From JBAZLV01 sp041650055 (lineage in GTDB: Bacteria; Nitrospirota; UBA9217), in NCBI GenBank assembly GCA_041650055.1, contig JBAZLV010000011.1, positions 1-57,933 of the forward strand: a DNA stretch of 57,933 nt, given 5' to 3'. A program made the translations under genes and the position numbers. The stretch's first letter is position 1; every line of letters begins with the position of its first letter. Of this stretch, positions 9,031 through 18,174 are shown piece by piece. The notes beneath the pieces are model-generated. The model did no database searches and had not been told where the DNA came from. It was given only the letters and a program-made list of their open reading frames with translations.

Positions 9031-9123
9031 GAAAAATTTTTTTGTTTTTTTGGTTCTATCAAACTAAGAGAAACAAAGGGGCTGGTTTTCTTGAATATAC
9101 GAAAAAGAATTGGCAAATATGCG

Positions 9124-9918
9124 CTATAACGTGACTTTTTCAATAGTATTAAAACGTCTTTGCAAAAAACGTTCTCCTACGATTGAAAACCGTTTTACAG
9201 AATCCGTAACAAAAAAATTGTGCTGGCCTTGCGATTGATCTGTTTTCAGAAGAGAATGATTCCGAAGAATGCATTCAAGGGCGTTACCAGTTTCGACACC
9301 GGAATCAATGATTGCCGTACGGCTGATCACCTGTTTGATTACATTTTTTAAAAGAGGATAATGCGTACATCCCAGGACAATGGTATCGATATTTTTTTCA
9401 ACAAACAGGCTCAAATATTTTTCAGCCACAAGACGTGCAATTTCACTTTCCCCCCACCCTTCTTCCACAAGAGGAACAAACAAAGGGCAGGCAGTACTGA
9501 AAACTTCAACAGTATCATCGATACTTCTTATTGCTTTTGTATAAGCGCTGCTCATAATAGTTGCTTCTGTTCCAATAACCCCAATCCGTTTGTTTTTTGT
9601 TGCTCGTACCGCAGCCTGTGCACCCGGCTCAATGACACCGATAACGGGAATGGAAAGACGCTGTTTAATGGCCGCCAGATTCACCGATGATACCGTATTG
9701 CATGCGATAACCAGTATTTTTATTTTTTGTTTCAGCAAAAAATCAGCGCATTCGAATGAATATCGTATAATAGTTTCTTCTGACCTGCTTCCATACGGAA
9801 CACGGGCCGTATCGCCCAGATACACAATATTTTCACAGGGAAGAAGCCTGCTTACTTCCTTGAAAACGGTGAGTCCGCCGATGCCGGAATCGAAAATGCC
9901 AATGGGATTGCTAATCAC
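9124..9918 (-). CDS. murI: Glutamate racemase
   Basis: This cytoplasmic enzyme interconverts L- and D-glutamate for peptidoglycan synthesis. The 264-residue sequence has the catalytic Asp10-Ser11 in IGIFDSGIGG, the first catalytic cysteine in VIACNTVSS (Cys73) and the second in VLGCTHYPLL (Cys184). Substrate motifs YLGDTARVPYGSRS and IGVIEPGA are also present. It is monocistronic and divergent from glgC. Confidence 0.97.
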   Translation of the reverse strand: MISNPIGIFDSGIGGLTVFKEVSRLLPCENIVYLGDTARVPYGSRSEETIIRYSFECADFLLKQKIKILVIACNTVSSVNLAAIKQRLSIPVIGVIEPGAQAAVRATKNKRIGVIGTEATIMSSAYTKAIRSIDDTVEVFSTACPLFVPLVEEGWGESEIARLVAEKYLSLFVEKNIDTIVLGCTHYPLLKNVIKQVISRTAIIDSGVETGNALECILRNHSLLKTDQSQGQHNFFVTDSVKRFSIVGERFLQRRFNTIEKVTL

Positions 9919-10034
9919 ATGCTCTCCTGAGATAAACCATGTATGACTGGTTTTTTTATCCGTATCCGGGAAGCATCATAATATATTACAAACAAAAACG
10001 CCATAAAAAGTTCTCTCCAGGTTTTTCTGAAAAT

Positions 10035-10063
10035 TTGACAGAATCATTTTGTCTTGCTAAAAT
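10035..10063 (+). promoter_or_regulatory. Sigma70-type promoter of glgC
   Basis: TTGACA (10035-10040), a 17-bp spacer and TAAAAT (10058-10063) lie 42 bp upstream of the glgC ATG. An AGGAGGG ribosome binding site follows at about 10087-10093. Confidence 0.75.
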
Positions 10064-10104
10064 CTCATCAGTATTCATAGGCTGAAAGGAGGGATGGGAT
10101 CGTC

Positions 10105-11346
10105 ATGAGCATTTTTGCAATGATTCTTGCCGGAGGCAAGGGAGAACGGCTACATCCACTGACAATCCACCGGGCAAAACCGGCAGTTCCCTTCGGAGGC
10201 ATTTACCGCATTATTGATTTCAGTCTTTCCAATTGCATTAATTCGGGCATCCGTAAAATCGCCGTACTTCCCCAGTATAAATCTTTCTCCCTCGATAAAC
10301 ATCTTCGGCTGGCGTGGAATATTTTTTCCGGAGAATTGAACGAATATATTATTTCAGTCCCTCCCCAACAGCGTGTTGGAGAAAAATGGTATCAGGGAAC
10401 TGCTGATGCGATTTATCAAAATATTTATATGATCGAAAAAGATGCCCCGGATCATTTGCTTATTCTTGCAGGCGACCATATTTACAAAATGGATTACGCT
10501 GAAATGTTCCGGTTCCATAAGGAAAAACAGGCTGATGCAACAGTCGCTGCCATTGAGGTACCTACCAAGAACGCAGCAGCATTCGGGGTCGTTGAAATAA
10601 ATGCTGAAAGCCGTATTGTCGGATTCGAGGAAAAACCACGAGAACCGAAGCACCTGCCGGGCCGTCCGGGTCTTACGTTTGCATCCATGGGTATTTATCT
10701 GTTTAACACCAAAACCATCATTGAGCATTTAAAATCAGATGCACTTCGGGACACTTCACATGATTTTGGCAAAAACATCATTCCTCAGATGATGAAACCA
10801 TCACGCGTGTACGCGTATAATTTCAAGGATGAAAATAAAAAAGAGGCAAACTACTGGCGTGATGTCGGAACGATCGACGCGTATTGGGAAGCCAATATGG
10901 ATCTGGTAAGTGTGGATCCCATGCTTAACTTATACGATAAGGCGTGGCCCATCCGTACCTATCAGAGCCAGAATCCTCCAGCAAAATTCGTATTCGCTCA
11001 GGAAGAAAAAAGCGGACGACTCGGTATTGCGCTTGATTCGATTGTGGCTCACGGATGCATTCTAAGCGGCGGGCGAGTTCAAAATTCTGTCTTATCACCG
11101 AATGTACGGGTAAACAGTTATAGTGAAGTGCATGAATCTATCCTTATGGAGAATGTGGATATAGGCAGACATTGCAAAATCCGAAGGGCTATAATCGACA
11201 AGGATGTAAGCATTCCGGCAGGCTCGGAGATAGGATATGATTATGAAGAAGACAAAAAACGCTATTTTGTCACCCCGTCCGGGCTTGTTATTATACCCAA
11301 AGGCATGGGAATAACGGAAATCCCCGGGGAAGACGCTACGCAATAA
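10105..11346 (+). CDS. glgC: Glucose-1-phosphate adenylyltransferase (ADP-glucose pyrophosphorylase)
   Basis: This enzyme makes ADP-glucose from ATP and glucose-1-phosphate, the committed step of bacterial glycogen synthesis. The 413-residue protein has the N-terminal nucleotidyltransferase fold with ILAGGKGERLHPLT and KPAVPFGG (pyrophosphorylase signature). It also has WYQGTADAIYQN, the substrate loop FEEKP and the YWRDVGTIDAYWEAN catalytic block. A left-handed beta-helix hexapeptide domain occupies about 300-390. No other glycogen gene is adjacent. Confidence 0.97.
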   Translation: MSIFAMILAGGKGERLHPLTIHRAKPAVPFGGIYRIIDFSLSNCINSGIRKIAVLPQYKSFSLDKHLRLAWNIFSGELNEYIISVPPQQRVGEKWYQGTADAIYQNIYMIEKDAPDHLLILAGDHIYKMDYAEMFRFHKEKQADATVAAIEVPTKNAAAFGVVEINAESRIVGFEEKPREPKHLPGRPGLTFASMGIYLFNTKTIIEHLKSDALRDTSHDFGKNIIPQMMKPSRVYAYNFKDENKKEANYWRDVGTIDAYWEANMDLVSVDPMLNLYDKAWPIRTYQSQNPPAKFVFAQEEKSGRLGIALDSIVAHGCILSGGRVQNSVLSPNVRVNSYSEVHESILMENVDIGRHCKIRRAIIDKDVSIPAGSEIGYDYEEDKKRYFVTPSGLVIIPKGMGITEIPGEDATQ

Positions 11347-11354
11347 CCACTGAT

Positions 11355-11987
11355 TCATTTAAAAATTTTTACCAGGGCTTCCAGCGGTTTTCTTGTTCTT
11401 GGCAAAGGCTGTTCATCGGGAATGCCGATTGGAAGCAGTGCAACGATAAACCGATCGTCTCCATACTGTAATATCTGTTTAAAATCATCCTGTGCAACCA
11501 AAGGCCCGGTCATCCAGCAGGAACCATATCCCAGACTGTGAATCGTGAGTAACATATTTTGGATTGCAGCAGAAACACTTTGAAGTCCCGGCCAGGGCCG
11601 CAACCTTTTTATATCGTCCCGTTCATATCCCATTCTCGCAAGCAGTGTATCCGTGCCGGCATCATAGGATTCAAGCAGCACCGCAATGACGAGCGGCGCA
11701 TGCTCGAAAAACGTATAAAAACTGTTTTTATATGCTGCAAGTCGTTGAACCTGAGTCTCATTTTCTGCAAAAGGTACCATCCGGTCAACCATAGTTCGCA
11801 CAGCATCACCCATTTTTTTTAAAAGAGTTCGGTCCTTAATCACCATAAAATTCCAGGGCTGGGTATTGTTCGCGCTTGGCGCATAACGAGCGGAATCCAG
11901 AATCCTGTTTATGTCTTCATCAGAAATCGGTGTCTGTTTAAAACGACGAATACTTACTCGTCCTTGAATTGCATGAGCTAATTCCAT
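11355..11987 (-). CDS. Nitroreductase-family FMN oxidoreductase
   Basis: The 210-residue product (counted from the ATG at 11987, which has GGAG 7 bp before it) begins MELAHAIQGRVSIRRFK. It contains the family motifs DEDINRILDSARYAPSANN (FMN binding, typical ARYAPS), QPWNFMVI and YGSCWMTGP, and ends with the usual KPLEALV tail. Such enzymes reduce nitro compounds, quinones or flavins with NAD(P)H. The physiological substrate cannot be read from sequence. An upstream in-frame extension is open but has no ribosome binding site or homology to the family. The gene converges on glgC with 8 bp between the stops. Confidence 0.88.
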   Translation of the reverse strand: MELAHAIQGRVSIRRFKQTPISDEDINRILDSARYAPSANNTQPWNFMVIKDRTLLKKMGDAVRTMVDRMVPFAENETQVQRLAAYKNSFYTFFEHAPLVIAVLLESYDAGTDTLLARMGYERDDIKRLRPWPGLQSVSAAIQNMLLTIHSLGYGSCWMTGPLVAQDDFKQILQYGDDRFIVALLPIGIPDEQPLPRTRKPLEALVKIFK

Positions 11988-12238
11988 ACAGGGGCTCCAT
12001 CCCATTACAGCATGTCCGCAAGCTGTGTGATCAGCCGTCCGCTCTCCCTCCATCCACAACAGGGATCGGTGATCGACTTTCCATAAACACATATTCTTTG
12101 AAATATAATATGTTTTTTCATTATAAGAATGGCTTAGAATCAAGTCAAGGTAAATCCCTCGCGTTCCGGATTAACGGTAATGCATGTCTTATAAAATTTT
12201 CTGGCCTTTTCAAGTGTAATATTGTATAAAAACATGCT

Positions 12239-13171
12239 ATGGCAAGGAAACTACCGGGAAAAAGAAGAACTGCAAAACGAAGAACCTATGAACGGGATAT
12301 CATAATCGGAATCATTATTGCTCTGCTGGCGATTGTTCTTTTGCTCTGGGGCCCGTTTCGAAAAACTCGTATTGCAGAGGAGAAGAAACCACCGGTACAT
12401 GCAAAAAAAACCGAGCCTTCTCAGAAAAAACCCGGAGAAAAAAAAGACACCAGGAAACCATCTGAAGATTCCAGGGTTGTTATCATACCAGACGTCCCTG
12501 AAAAAAGTGTTTTTGTATCCATTGTGATCGATGATCTGGGACAGGATATTCGGCATGCGCAGGAAATTCTGGCCCTGCATCCTGCTATCACGGTTTCCAT
12601 CATGCCCGGTCTTCCGAACTCAAAAAAAACAGCGGAGCTCGCCCGGCAACGCGGTCATCAGGTGCTGCTCCATCTCCCGATGGAATACCGGGGTAAAAAC
12701 GGCAAACCAGCTCCCGGAATGCTGCGCTCGGACATGACTCCCATGAAATTTTTGAATACGATCAGCGACGATGTCAATTCAGTACCGGGAGCCGTAGGAG
12801 CCAATAATCATGAGGGTTCCTTATTGACCGAAAATAAGGAAGCAATGAAATTTCTCATGGCTGAACTTAAAGCTCGGGATATTTTCTTTCTCGACAGCCT
12901 CACGAGTCCCAAAAGCGTTGCATATGCAACCGCAAAGGAATTCGGGTTACAAACGGCAAAACGAGATGTGTTTCTTGACAATGAAGGCGACAATCCCGCC
13001 TATATTCGAAAACAGCTGGAAGAATTGACTCGCATCGCAAAAAAACAGGGAAAGGCGATTGCCATAGGCCATCCTCATCCTGCAACGATCAGCGAATTAA
13101 AAAAATGGATTCCGTCAATTTCTGAAAAAGGCATTCAGATCGTGCCGGTATCGAAATTGATGCACTGGTAA
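12239..13171 (+). CDS. Divergent polysaccharide deacetylase family protein (DUF610/YibQ type)
   Basis: The 310-residue protein has a basic N-terminus, one transmembrane helix (about 21-41), a Lys/Pro/Glu-rich periplasmic linker (about 45-85) and a C-terminal NodB-like barrel. The motifs VSIVIDDLGQD, AITVSIMPGLPNS, QVLLHLPMEY, VGANNHEGS, DSLTSPKS and AIGHPHPATI define the DUF610/polysaccharide deacetylase 2 family. Members sit in the cell envelope near peptidoglycan-processing genes; their substrate is not established. tsaD follows in the same direction after 43 bp. Confidence 0.88.
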   Translation: MARKLPGKRRTAKRRTYERDIIIGIIIALLAIVLLLWGPFRKTRIAEEKKPPVHAKKTEPSQKKPGEKKDTRKPSEDSRVVIIPDVPEKSVFVSIVIDDLGQDIRHAQEILALHPAITVSIMPGLPNSKKTAELARQRGHQVLLHLPMEYRGKNGKPAPGMLRSDMTPMKFLNTISDDVNSVPGAVGANNHEGSLLTENKEAMKFLMAELKARDIFFLDSLTSPKSVAYATAKEFGLQTAKRDVFLDNEGDNPAYIRKQLEELTRIAKKQGKAIAIGHPHPATISELKKWIPSISEKGIQIVPVSKLMHW

Positions 13172-13214
13172 TACGAACGGCGATCAAGCCTTCCTAATGG
13201 ATATTTGAATAATC

Positions 13215-14219
13215 ATGTTTATATTGGGAATTGAAACCTCCTGTGACGAAACAGCTGCTGCCGTGCTTCATGACAGGACGGTGTTGTCAAACGTCGTTTC
13301 CTCGCAGATCGCAATCCACAAAAAATACGGCGGTGTTGTCCCTGAACTCGCCTCGCGAGAACACCTCAGGAATTGTATTCCCATTATCAGGGAAGCACTT
13401 TCAGCAGCATCTACACCTCTGGAAAATATCGGATTGGTTGCAGTTACCTTTACCCCTGGCTTGATCGGCGCATTGCTTGTCGGGGTATCTGCAGCAAAGG
13501 CGATTGCGTACGCACAGGGCATCCCGTTTATCGGAGTGCATCATGGGGAAGGGCACATCATAGCCGCCCAGATTGAGTATCCTGAATTAGGCTATCCGTA
13601 TGTTGCCCTGCTCGTGTCCGGAGGACACACAGCGCTCTACCATGTCAAAGGGCTGGGAATCTATGAACTGCTCGGACAGACTCGGGATGATGCTGCAGGC
13701 GAAGCATTCGACAAAGTCGCAAAATTGCTCGGACTTGAATATCCGGGAGGTCCTGTAATCGACCGGCTTGCCTCCGAGGGAAATCCAGCTGCAGTAAAAT
13801 TTCCACGAAGTCGTCTTGATAAATATGATTTCAGCTTCAGCGGGCTTAAAACCGCCGTTAAAAACCATATAGCACTTTTCAAAAGCAAGGACCAGGGTAT
13901 CGATCCGCGAGTGAATATCAACGATATCGCTGCAAGTTTTCAGGAAGCCGTTGTCGACATTTTGGTTGATAAAACCATGCAGGCGGCAGTTGAAACAGGA
14001 GTGAAAAAAATCGTGGTGGCAGGCGGCGTCGCTTCAAACCGCAGGCTCAGGCAAAAAATGAACGAAGAATCGCGGAAACGTGGCATCTCACTGCATGTCC
14101 CCCGCATGGAATTTTGCATCGATAATGCGGCCATGATTGCCCTGGCCGGATATCTCCATTTTCAACAGGGAGCAGCATCAAAGCTCGATTTAAATCCGCA
14201 GGCTTATACAAGACTATAA
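13215..14219 (+). CDS. tsaD: tRNA N6-adenosine threonylcarbamoyltransferase
   Basis: TsaD transfers threonylcarbamoyl to A37 of ANN-decoding tRNAs, with TsaB and TsaE. The 334-residue sequence has ILGIETSCDET at the N-terminus, the metal-binding HHGEGH (His110 and His114), GGHTALY, GGPVIDRLA, VAGGVASNRRLR and the C-terminal FCIDNAAMIA with the third metal ligand Asp. It is universally conserved and full length. It probably shares a transcript with the upstream DUF610 gene. Confidence 0.97.
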   Translation: MFILGIETSCDETAAAVLHDRTVLSNVVSSQIAIHKKYGGVVPELASREHLRNCIPIIREALSAASTPLENIGLVAVTFTPGLIGALLVGVSAAKAIAYAQGIPFIGVHHGEGHIIAAQIEYPELGYPYVALLVSGGHTALYHVKGLGIYELLGQTRDDAAGEAFDKVAKLLGLEYPGGPVIDRLASEGNPAAVKFPRSRLDKYDFSFSGLKTAVKNHIALFKSKDQGIDPRVNINDIAASFQEAVVDILVDKTMQAAVETGVKKIVVAGGVASNRRLRQKMNEESRKRGISLHVPRMEFCIDNAAMIALAGYLHFQQGAASKLDLNPQAYTRL

Positions 14220-14684
14220 TAATATTTAAAAAATATACTTGCTATTTCATACAAATCCTGTATTATGCACCCCGACTATTTAACAATGCGGCAGGATTTG
14301 ACTGAAGTACACTCACACGTCACCATCTCCCTGCCCTTCCTATCATCGATCTCTAACCCCCCTTGCTTTCAGCACTCATCCTGAAATTGCATCAGCACTA
14401 TGGTTGGCGAACGATGTAGTTGCTGGTCATATTTGTGCTGGCGCCGTCTTCGCTCTCAGGAACACACGGGTGTTTCTGCGGCCTGCACGCGAATCTCTTC
14501 GACCCTGTCTTGCGGTAAGAAGAACATGAGAAAAATTCTCTGTAATCACTGAAGCAATTATGATAAACACGACCGCTGAAGCCTCAAGAGGCATCAGAAC
14601 ACATCATAACCAAATCAGTTTGTATCAAGAATTTTCTCGTGTTGTTTTTTCTCATGAAACCGGGTCCTTCTTGAAAGGAATAGA
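14220..14684. other. 465-bp gene-free interval upstream of the DEAD-box helicase
   Basis: No convincing reading frame or RNA gene is visible. The first 60 bases are AT-rich. The rest has several short inverted repeats but no strong stem with a T-run. A GAAAGGA ribosome binding site lies just before the helicase ATG. Long untranslated leaders are common for cold-induced DEAD-box helicases, so part of it may be a regulated 5-prime leader; this is inference. Confidence 0.5.
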
Positions 14685-16061
14685 ATGTCTTTTGTAAATT
14701 TGCAGCTTAATGAACCACTCCTCAAAGCAGTAAAACTTTGCGGCTATACCACTCCTACACCCGTCCAGTGTCAGGCCATTCCCAAGATTCTGGCAGGTCA
14801 TGACCTGATCGCCACGGCCCAGACAGGGACCGGCAAGACCGCGGCCTTCGTGCTGCCTGCGCTCCAGCGCCTGGGAATGCAGTCGGCATCTAAAAAATCC
14901 AAGGGTCCCCGCGTACTTGTGCTTACCCCTACGCGCGAGCTGGCAAACCAGATAACCACTGCCGTGAGCGCCTATGGAAAATTCATGCGTATACGAAGCG
15001 GCGTTATTCTGGGCGGCATGCCGTATTTTGAGCAGCAGCGGCTGCTGTCACAGCCCGTGGATCTCATTGTGGCAACTCCCGGACGTCTTATGGACCATAT
15101 GGAACAAGGCCGTATAGATTTTTCTCGTCTGGAGCTTCTGGTTCTCGATGAAGCTGACCGCATGCTTGATATGGGCTTCAGTGAGGCAGTGGATACCATC
15201 GCAGCCGCGACCCCGAAAACCCGCCAGACACTTATGTTCACTGCAACCATGGACACTACCATGGCGAAGCTGGCCCAGCGTCTGTTGAAAAATCCGGTAC
15301 GGGTAGAGATTGCCGGCAAAAAAATGACTTTGGAAACGATCGAACAGCGCCTCCATGCAGCAGATGACATGCAGCATAAAAATAAACTGCTCAAACACTT
15401 GATTACTGACAGATCCATGACAAAGGCAATCATCTTCTCGGGAACGAAAAGAAATGCTGATCAATTGTGCCGCGAATTATCAGCGCAGGGTCATGCATCA
15501 GCTGCTCTTCATGGTGACATGAGTCAAAATGCGAGAAACAGAACCATTCTTAACATGCGCCGGGGTAAAATCCGGTTGCTCGTAGCCACCGACGTGGCTG
15601 CGCGTGGATTGGATGTCTCCGGGATAACCCATGTCATTAATTATGATCTGCCGAAAAATGCTGAAGATTACGTGCATCGCATCGGCCGCACCGGCCGCGC
15701 CGGCGCATCAGGAATTGCCATCTCCTTCGCTTCGGGCAAAGAAGTCGATTCCCTTCGTTCCATCGAACGTTTTATTGGGCAATCAATTCCTCAACAGGTG
15801 ATTCCCGGGCTGGAACCGGCATACGCACTTCGTCAATCAGGCAAGGGAACTGATTCAAGGTTCTCAGGGAAACGCAGGGTGGCAACACCAGGCAACCGCT
15901 ACGGACAACATGCAGCGAAAAAATCTTTTGGCGCACATGAGAGACGATCAGACTCAAAACCTCGATTTTCAAGAGATGATAAATGGAGCATTAAAAGAGA
16001 TGGAGGCAAAAAAAGCGATTTCGGCAATGCGAGGCCACATCGCCAGCCACGGTTGGCATAA
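14685..16061 (+). CDS. DEAD-box ATP-dependent RNA helicase (RhlE-like)
   Basis: The 458-residue helicase has every core motif: the Q motif region, AQTGTGKT (motif I), PTRELANQ (Ia), VLDEADRMLDMGF (II), TATMD (III), RGLDV (V) and HRIGRTGRAG (VI). A basic Arg/Lys/Gly-rich tail (about 385-458) suits non-specific RNA binding. RhlE/CsdA-type enzymes unwind structured RNA and assist ribosome assembly or decay. The neighbouring convergent cspA gene fits a cold or RNA-structure role, although they are not cotranscribed. Confidence 0.94.
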   Translation: MSFVNLQLNEPLLKAVKLCGYTTPTPVQCQAIPKILAGHDLIATAQTGTGKTAAFVLPALQRLGMQSASKKSKGPRVLVLTPTRELANQITTAVSAYGKFMRIRSGVILGGMPYFEQQRLLSQPVDLIVATPGRLMDHMEQGRIDFSRLELLVLDEADRMLDMGFSEAVDTIAAATPKTRQTLMFTATMDTTMAKLAQRLLKNPVRVEIAGKKMTLETIEQRLHAADDMQHKNKLLKHLITDRSMTKAIIFSGTKRNADQLCRELSAQGHASAALHGDMSQNARNRTILNMRRGKIRLLVATDVAARGLDVSGITHVINYDLPKNAEDYVHRIGRTGRAGASGIAISFASGKEVDSLRSIERFIGQSIPQQVIPGLEPAYALRQSGKGTDSRFSGKRRVATPGNRYGQHAAKKSFGAHERRSDSKPRFSRDDKWSIKRDGGKKSDFGNARPHRQPRLA

Positions 16062-16079
16062 CAACAAAAAGGCCGCAAA

Positions 16080-16108
16080 AAAAGCCCCGAATATCTTTCG
16101 GGGCTTTT
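16080..16108. terminator. Bidirectional intrinsic terminator between the helicase gene and cspA
   Basis: AAAAGCCCCGAA, a 5-nt loop and TTCGGGGCTTTT form a perfect 12-bp stem. On the minus strand the stem is followed by seven T, so it is a strong terminator for cspA. On the plus strand the T-run is only four long but still follows the helicase gene directly. Confidence 0.88.
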
Positions 16109-16141
16109 GGAGTTGTGAGTGGATTGTTTTTTTTATTATTA

Positions 16142-16345
16142 TTAGGAGGCCTTGGCTACGTTTGCAGCCTGAAGCCCTTTGGGGCCTTTAACGACTTCAA
16201 AGGTTACCTTGTCGCCTTCGTTCAGGGATTTGAATCCGTCCCCTGAAATTGCCGAAAAGTGAACAAACACATCTTCGCCGTTTTCCTGCGTGATAAATCC
16301 GAACCCCTTGCTGTTATTGAACCACTTCACTACACCATTTGCCAT
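16142..16345 (-). CDS. cspA: Cold-shock family protein (CspA-like)
   Basis: This 67-residue single cold-shock domain has RNP1 KGFGFI and RNP2 VFVHFSAI, the aromatic nucleic-acid-binding surface, and the closing GPKGLQAANV. Such proteins act as RNA chaperones or antiterminators in the cytoplasm. An AGAGGAGAAACAG ribosome binding site precedes the ATG. The paralogue designation cannot be fixed from sequence alone. Confidence 0.95.
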   Translation of the reverse strand: MANGVVKWFNNSKGFGFITQENGEDVFVHFSAISGDGFKSLNEGDKVTFEVVKGPKGLQAANVAKAS

Positions 16346-16364
16346 TCTGTTTCTCCTCTGCTTC

Positions 16365-17048
16365 TTAGAAATTGTCCGGGAATTCCTCCACGGATTGATA
16401 AAGGATACCGTTTTCCAGGGATGGTGTCAAGCTGATAATATAAAAAAACTGCACCTTAAAATAAGCGGTAATAACCTTCGAATCCTGCTCAAGGAACAAA
16501 TCGACAGGGAGTGTTATCTTCTTCGGTGTCAAGCCGCCTCGTCCGCATGAGGGGAGTACCTGAATACATTCATCAAGAAGTGCTTCAGCCTCGCCTCGAA
16601 AACGCAAGGGCACAGCATGGATATTGTTTCGCATTTGTTCGAGCACAATGCCGGAGAATGAGAGTGAATAGTAATCCATTGCACGAGAAGGAAGATTATG
16701 AATTTCGTCGATAACAAGATTCGTCCTGCCTGGCTGGTCACTGTCGATCATCGCAATACGATTGAATACCGAGCGCGGAGCGAAAACATAATTGTAATCG
16801 CAGATCACGATGTCGGCTTCCTCTGCTCCATCAAGAGGAATGATCTTCTGTTCGAGCCAGAAAAAATAACCGTAGGTCGCAAGTTGAAGGCAATAGGGAT
16901 GATTCAGCGAATGGGAAGCAAGCCGTTCAGCAAGTTCATGGATATTGAAACCGGTCTTGATTTCCTCAATTCGAGGCGGATCTGTTCTGAATATTCCGTC
17001 CATCGCCCCTCGATCTGGAAGCGATATCCTTCTCTGAGGTGCTATAGA
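16365..17048 (-). pseudogene. Remnant of a Rad3/DinG-like helicase with a PD-(D/E)XK nuclease-like region
   Basis: A 212-codon open stretch (from 17003) shows MDGIF ... IEEIKTG ... LQLATYGYF, the D / ExK / QxxxY layout of a RecB/Cas4-type nuclease. After it come ADIVICDYNYVF and VIDEIHN, the DEAD_2-type Walker B of Rad3-related helicases. Walker A and the whole C-terminal helicase half are missing. Just upstream, in another frame, HLREGYRFQIEGR continues the same family (expected GYxxxxEGRxDGIF). The 5-prime end is therefore frameshifted by a small deletion near 17005. Stop and truncation at both ends point to a decaying copy, lying between cspA and the tRNA gene. Confidence 0.75.
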
Positions 17049-17101
17049 TGCATGAATGCAAAAAAAGGGCTACAGCAAATGCTGTAACCCCTTGAAATGG
17101 T

Positions 17102-17178
<77 letters not shown>

Positions 17179-17191
17179 ATTAAGAAATGGC

Positions 17192-17220
17192 ATATTAAAG
17201 GACAGCGGCCTGGATGTCAA
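17192..17220 (-). promoter_or_regulatory. Promoter of the initiator tRNA gene
   Basis: On the minus strand TTGACA (17220-17215), a 17-bp spacer and TAATAT (17197-17192) end 13 bp before the tRNA 5-prime end. The spacing is right for a short-leader tRNA transcript. Confidence 0.75.
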
Positions 17221-17333
17221 GAAAATTATATCATCACAAAAAGCCATTAAGTTTTTAAGTTTTTTGTCGATCAATATACTAGCTTCAGTTCGTATAGGTG
17301 AAACAAAGCTGGAATATAACAACGGTATTTTGT

Positions 17334-17363
17334 TTGACAGAAACGCTTGGCATGCCTTATAAT
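17334..17363 (+). promoter_or_regulatory. Promoter of the lytic transglycosylase gene
   Basis: TTGACA (17334-17339), an 18-bp spacer and TATAAT (17358-17363) match the consensus fully. The ribosome binding site AAGGAG follows at 17383-17388. Confidence 0.78.
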
Positions 17364-17394
17364 TGCGTTGCGTTTATCTTCCAAGGAGAAACGG

Positions 17395-18135
17395 TTGGCA
17401 AAAAAGACCCCCAATATACTCATTATTATCTTCATACTGCTTCTTTTCCCTGTTTTCCCTTCTCTAGCCGATATTTTTCAATATACGGATGAAAACGGGG
17501 TGGTCCATTTCAGTAATGTCGGTGTCGGGACAAGCAAAAACTTTAAAAAAATCAAATCAGAGCCGCTAAAAAAAGAATCCTCGAAATCGGAAATCTCATC
17601 ATCAAAGAACACTGCTTTGTCCGGCATTCCGCATTCATATTCCGAAATTATTAATTCAGCATGTTACCGCCACGGCGTTGATCCTACCTTAGTGCATGCG
17701 ATCATTAAAGTTGAATCTGATTTTAATCCCTACGCCATGTCCAGAAAAGGCGCTATGGGACTCATGCAGTTAATGCCTCAAACCGCCTTGGAACTGAATG
17801 TCAAGGATACCTTCAGCCCGATTGAAAACATTCACGGCGGAGTCAAATATCTTAAGTATCTCATTGACCGGTATCAGGGAAATCTTTCGCTTGCGCTTGC
17901 AGCATATAATGCAGGCGAAACCCGGGTAAACCGGCTGGGAAGCATCCCTCCCATTCGTGAAACGCAGAATTATGTAAAAAAAATACTCGCGCTCTACAAT
18001 GGGACGGGCACGAGTTTTCTTCCGCGATATACGATTTATATCGGGCATGGAGAAGACGGCGGGTTGCTGCTGACCGATAATCCTTCCAATCACCAGAACA
18101 AAAAATTTGTCAAAAAAGCCTCGAAAGACCTCTGA
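17395..18135 (+). CDS. Lytic transglycosylase (SLT domain) with N-terminal DUF4124
   Basis: This periplasmic enzyme cleaves peptidoglycan glycan strands. The start is a TTG at 17395 preceded by AAGGAG with 6-bp spacing; the in-frame ATG upstream lies before the promoter -10 and is not usable. The 246-residue product has a signal peptide (PNILIIIFILLLFPVFPSLA), a DUF4124 region (DIFQYTDENGVVHFSNV) and a Ser/Lys linker. The SLT domain contains the catalytic Glu in IIKVESDFNPYAMS, GAMGLMQLMP, NIHGGVKYL and LALAAYNAGE. It ends with a short tail (HGEDGGLLLTDN). Confidence 0.92.
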   Translation: MAKKTPNILIIIFILLLFPVFPSLADIFQYTDENGVVHFSNVGVGTSKNFKKIKSEPLKKESSKSEISSSKNTALSGIPHSYSEIINSACYRHGVDPTLVHAIIKVESDFNPYAMSRKGAMGLMQLMPQTALELNVKDTFSPIENIHGGVKYLKYLIDRYQGNLSLALAAYNAGETRVNRLGSIPPIRETQNYVKKILALYNGTGTSFLPRYTIYIGHGEDGGLLLTDNPSNHQNKKFVKKASKDL

Positions 18136-18174
18136 AAACTTTTCTGTTTATGATCAATTACCGATAGCGCTTCG

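Noticed and set aside
17347..17394. ATG 48 bp upstream for the lytic transglycosylase
   Set aside because: It lies between the -35 and -10 of a consensus promoter, while the TTG at 17395 has an ideal AAGGAG.
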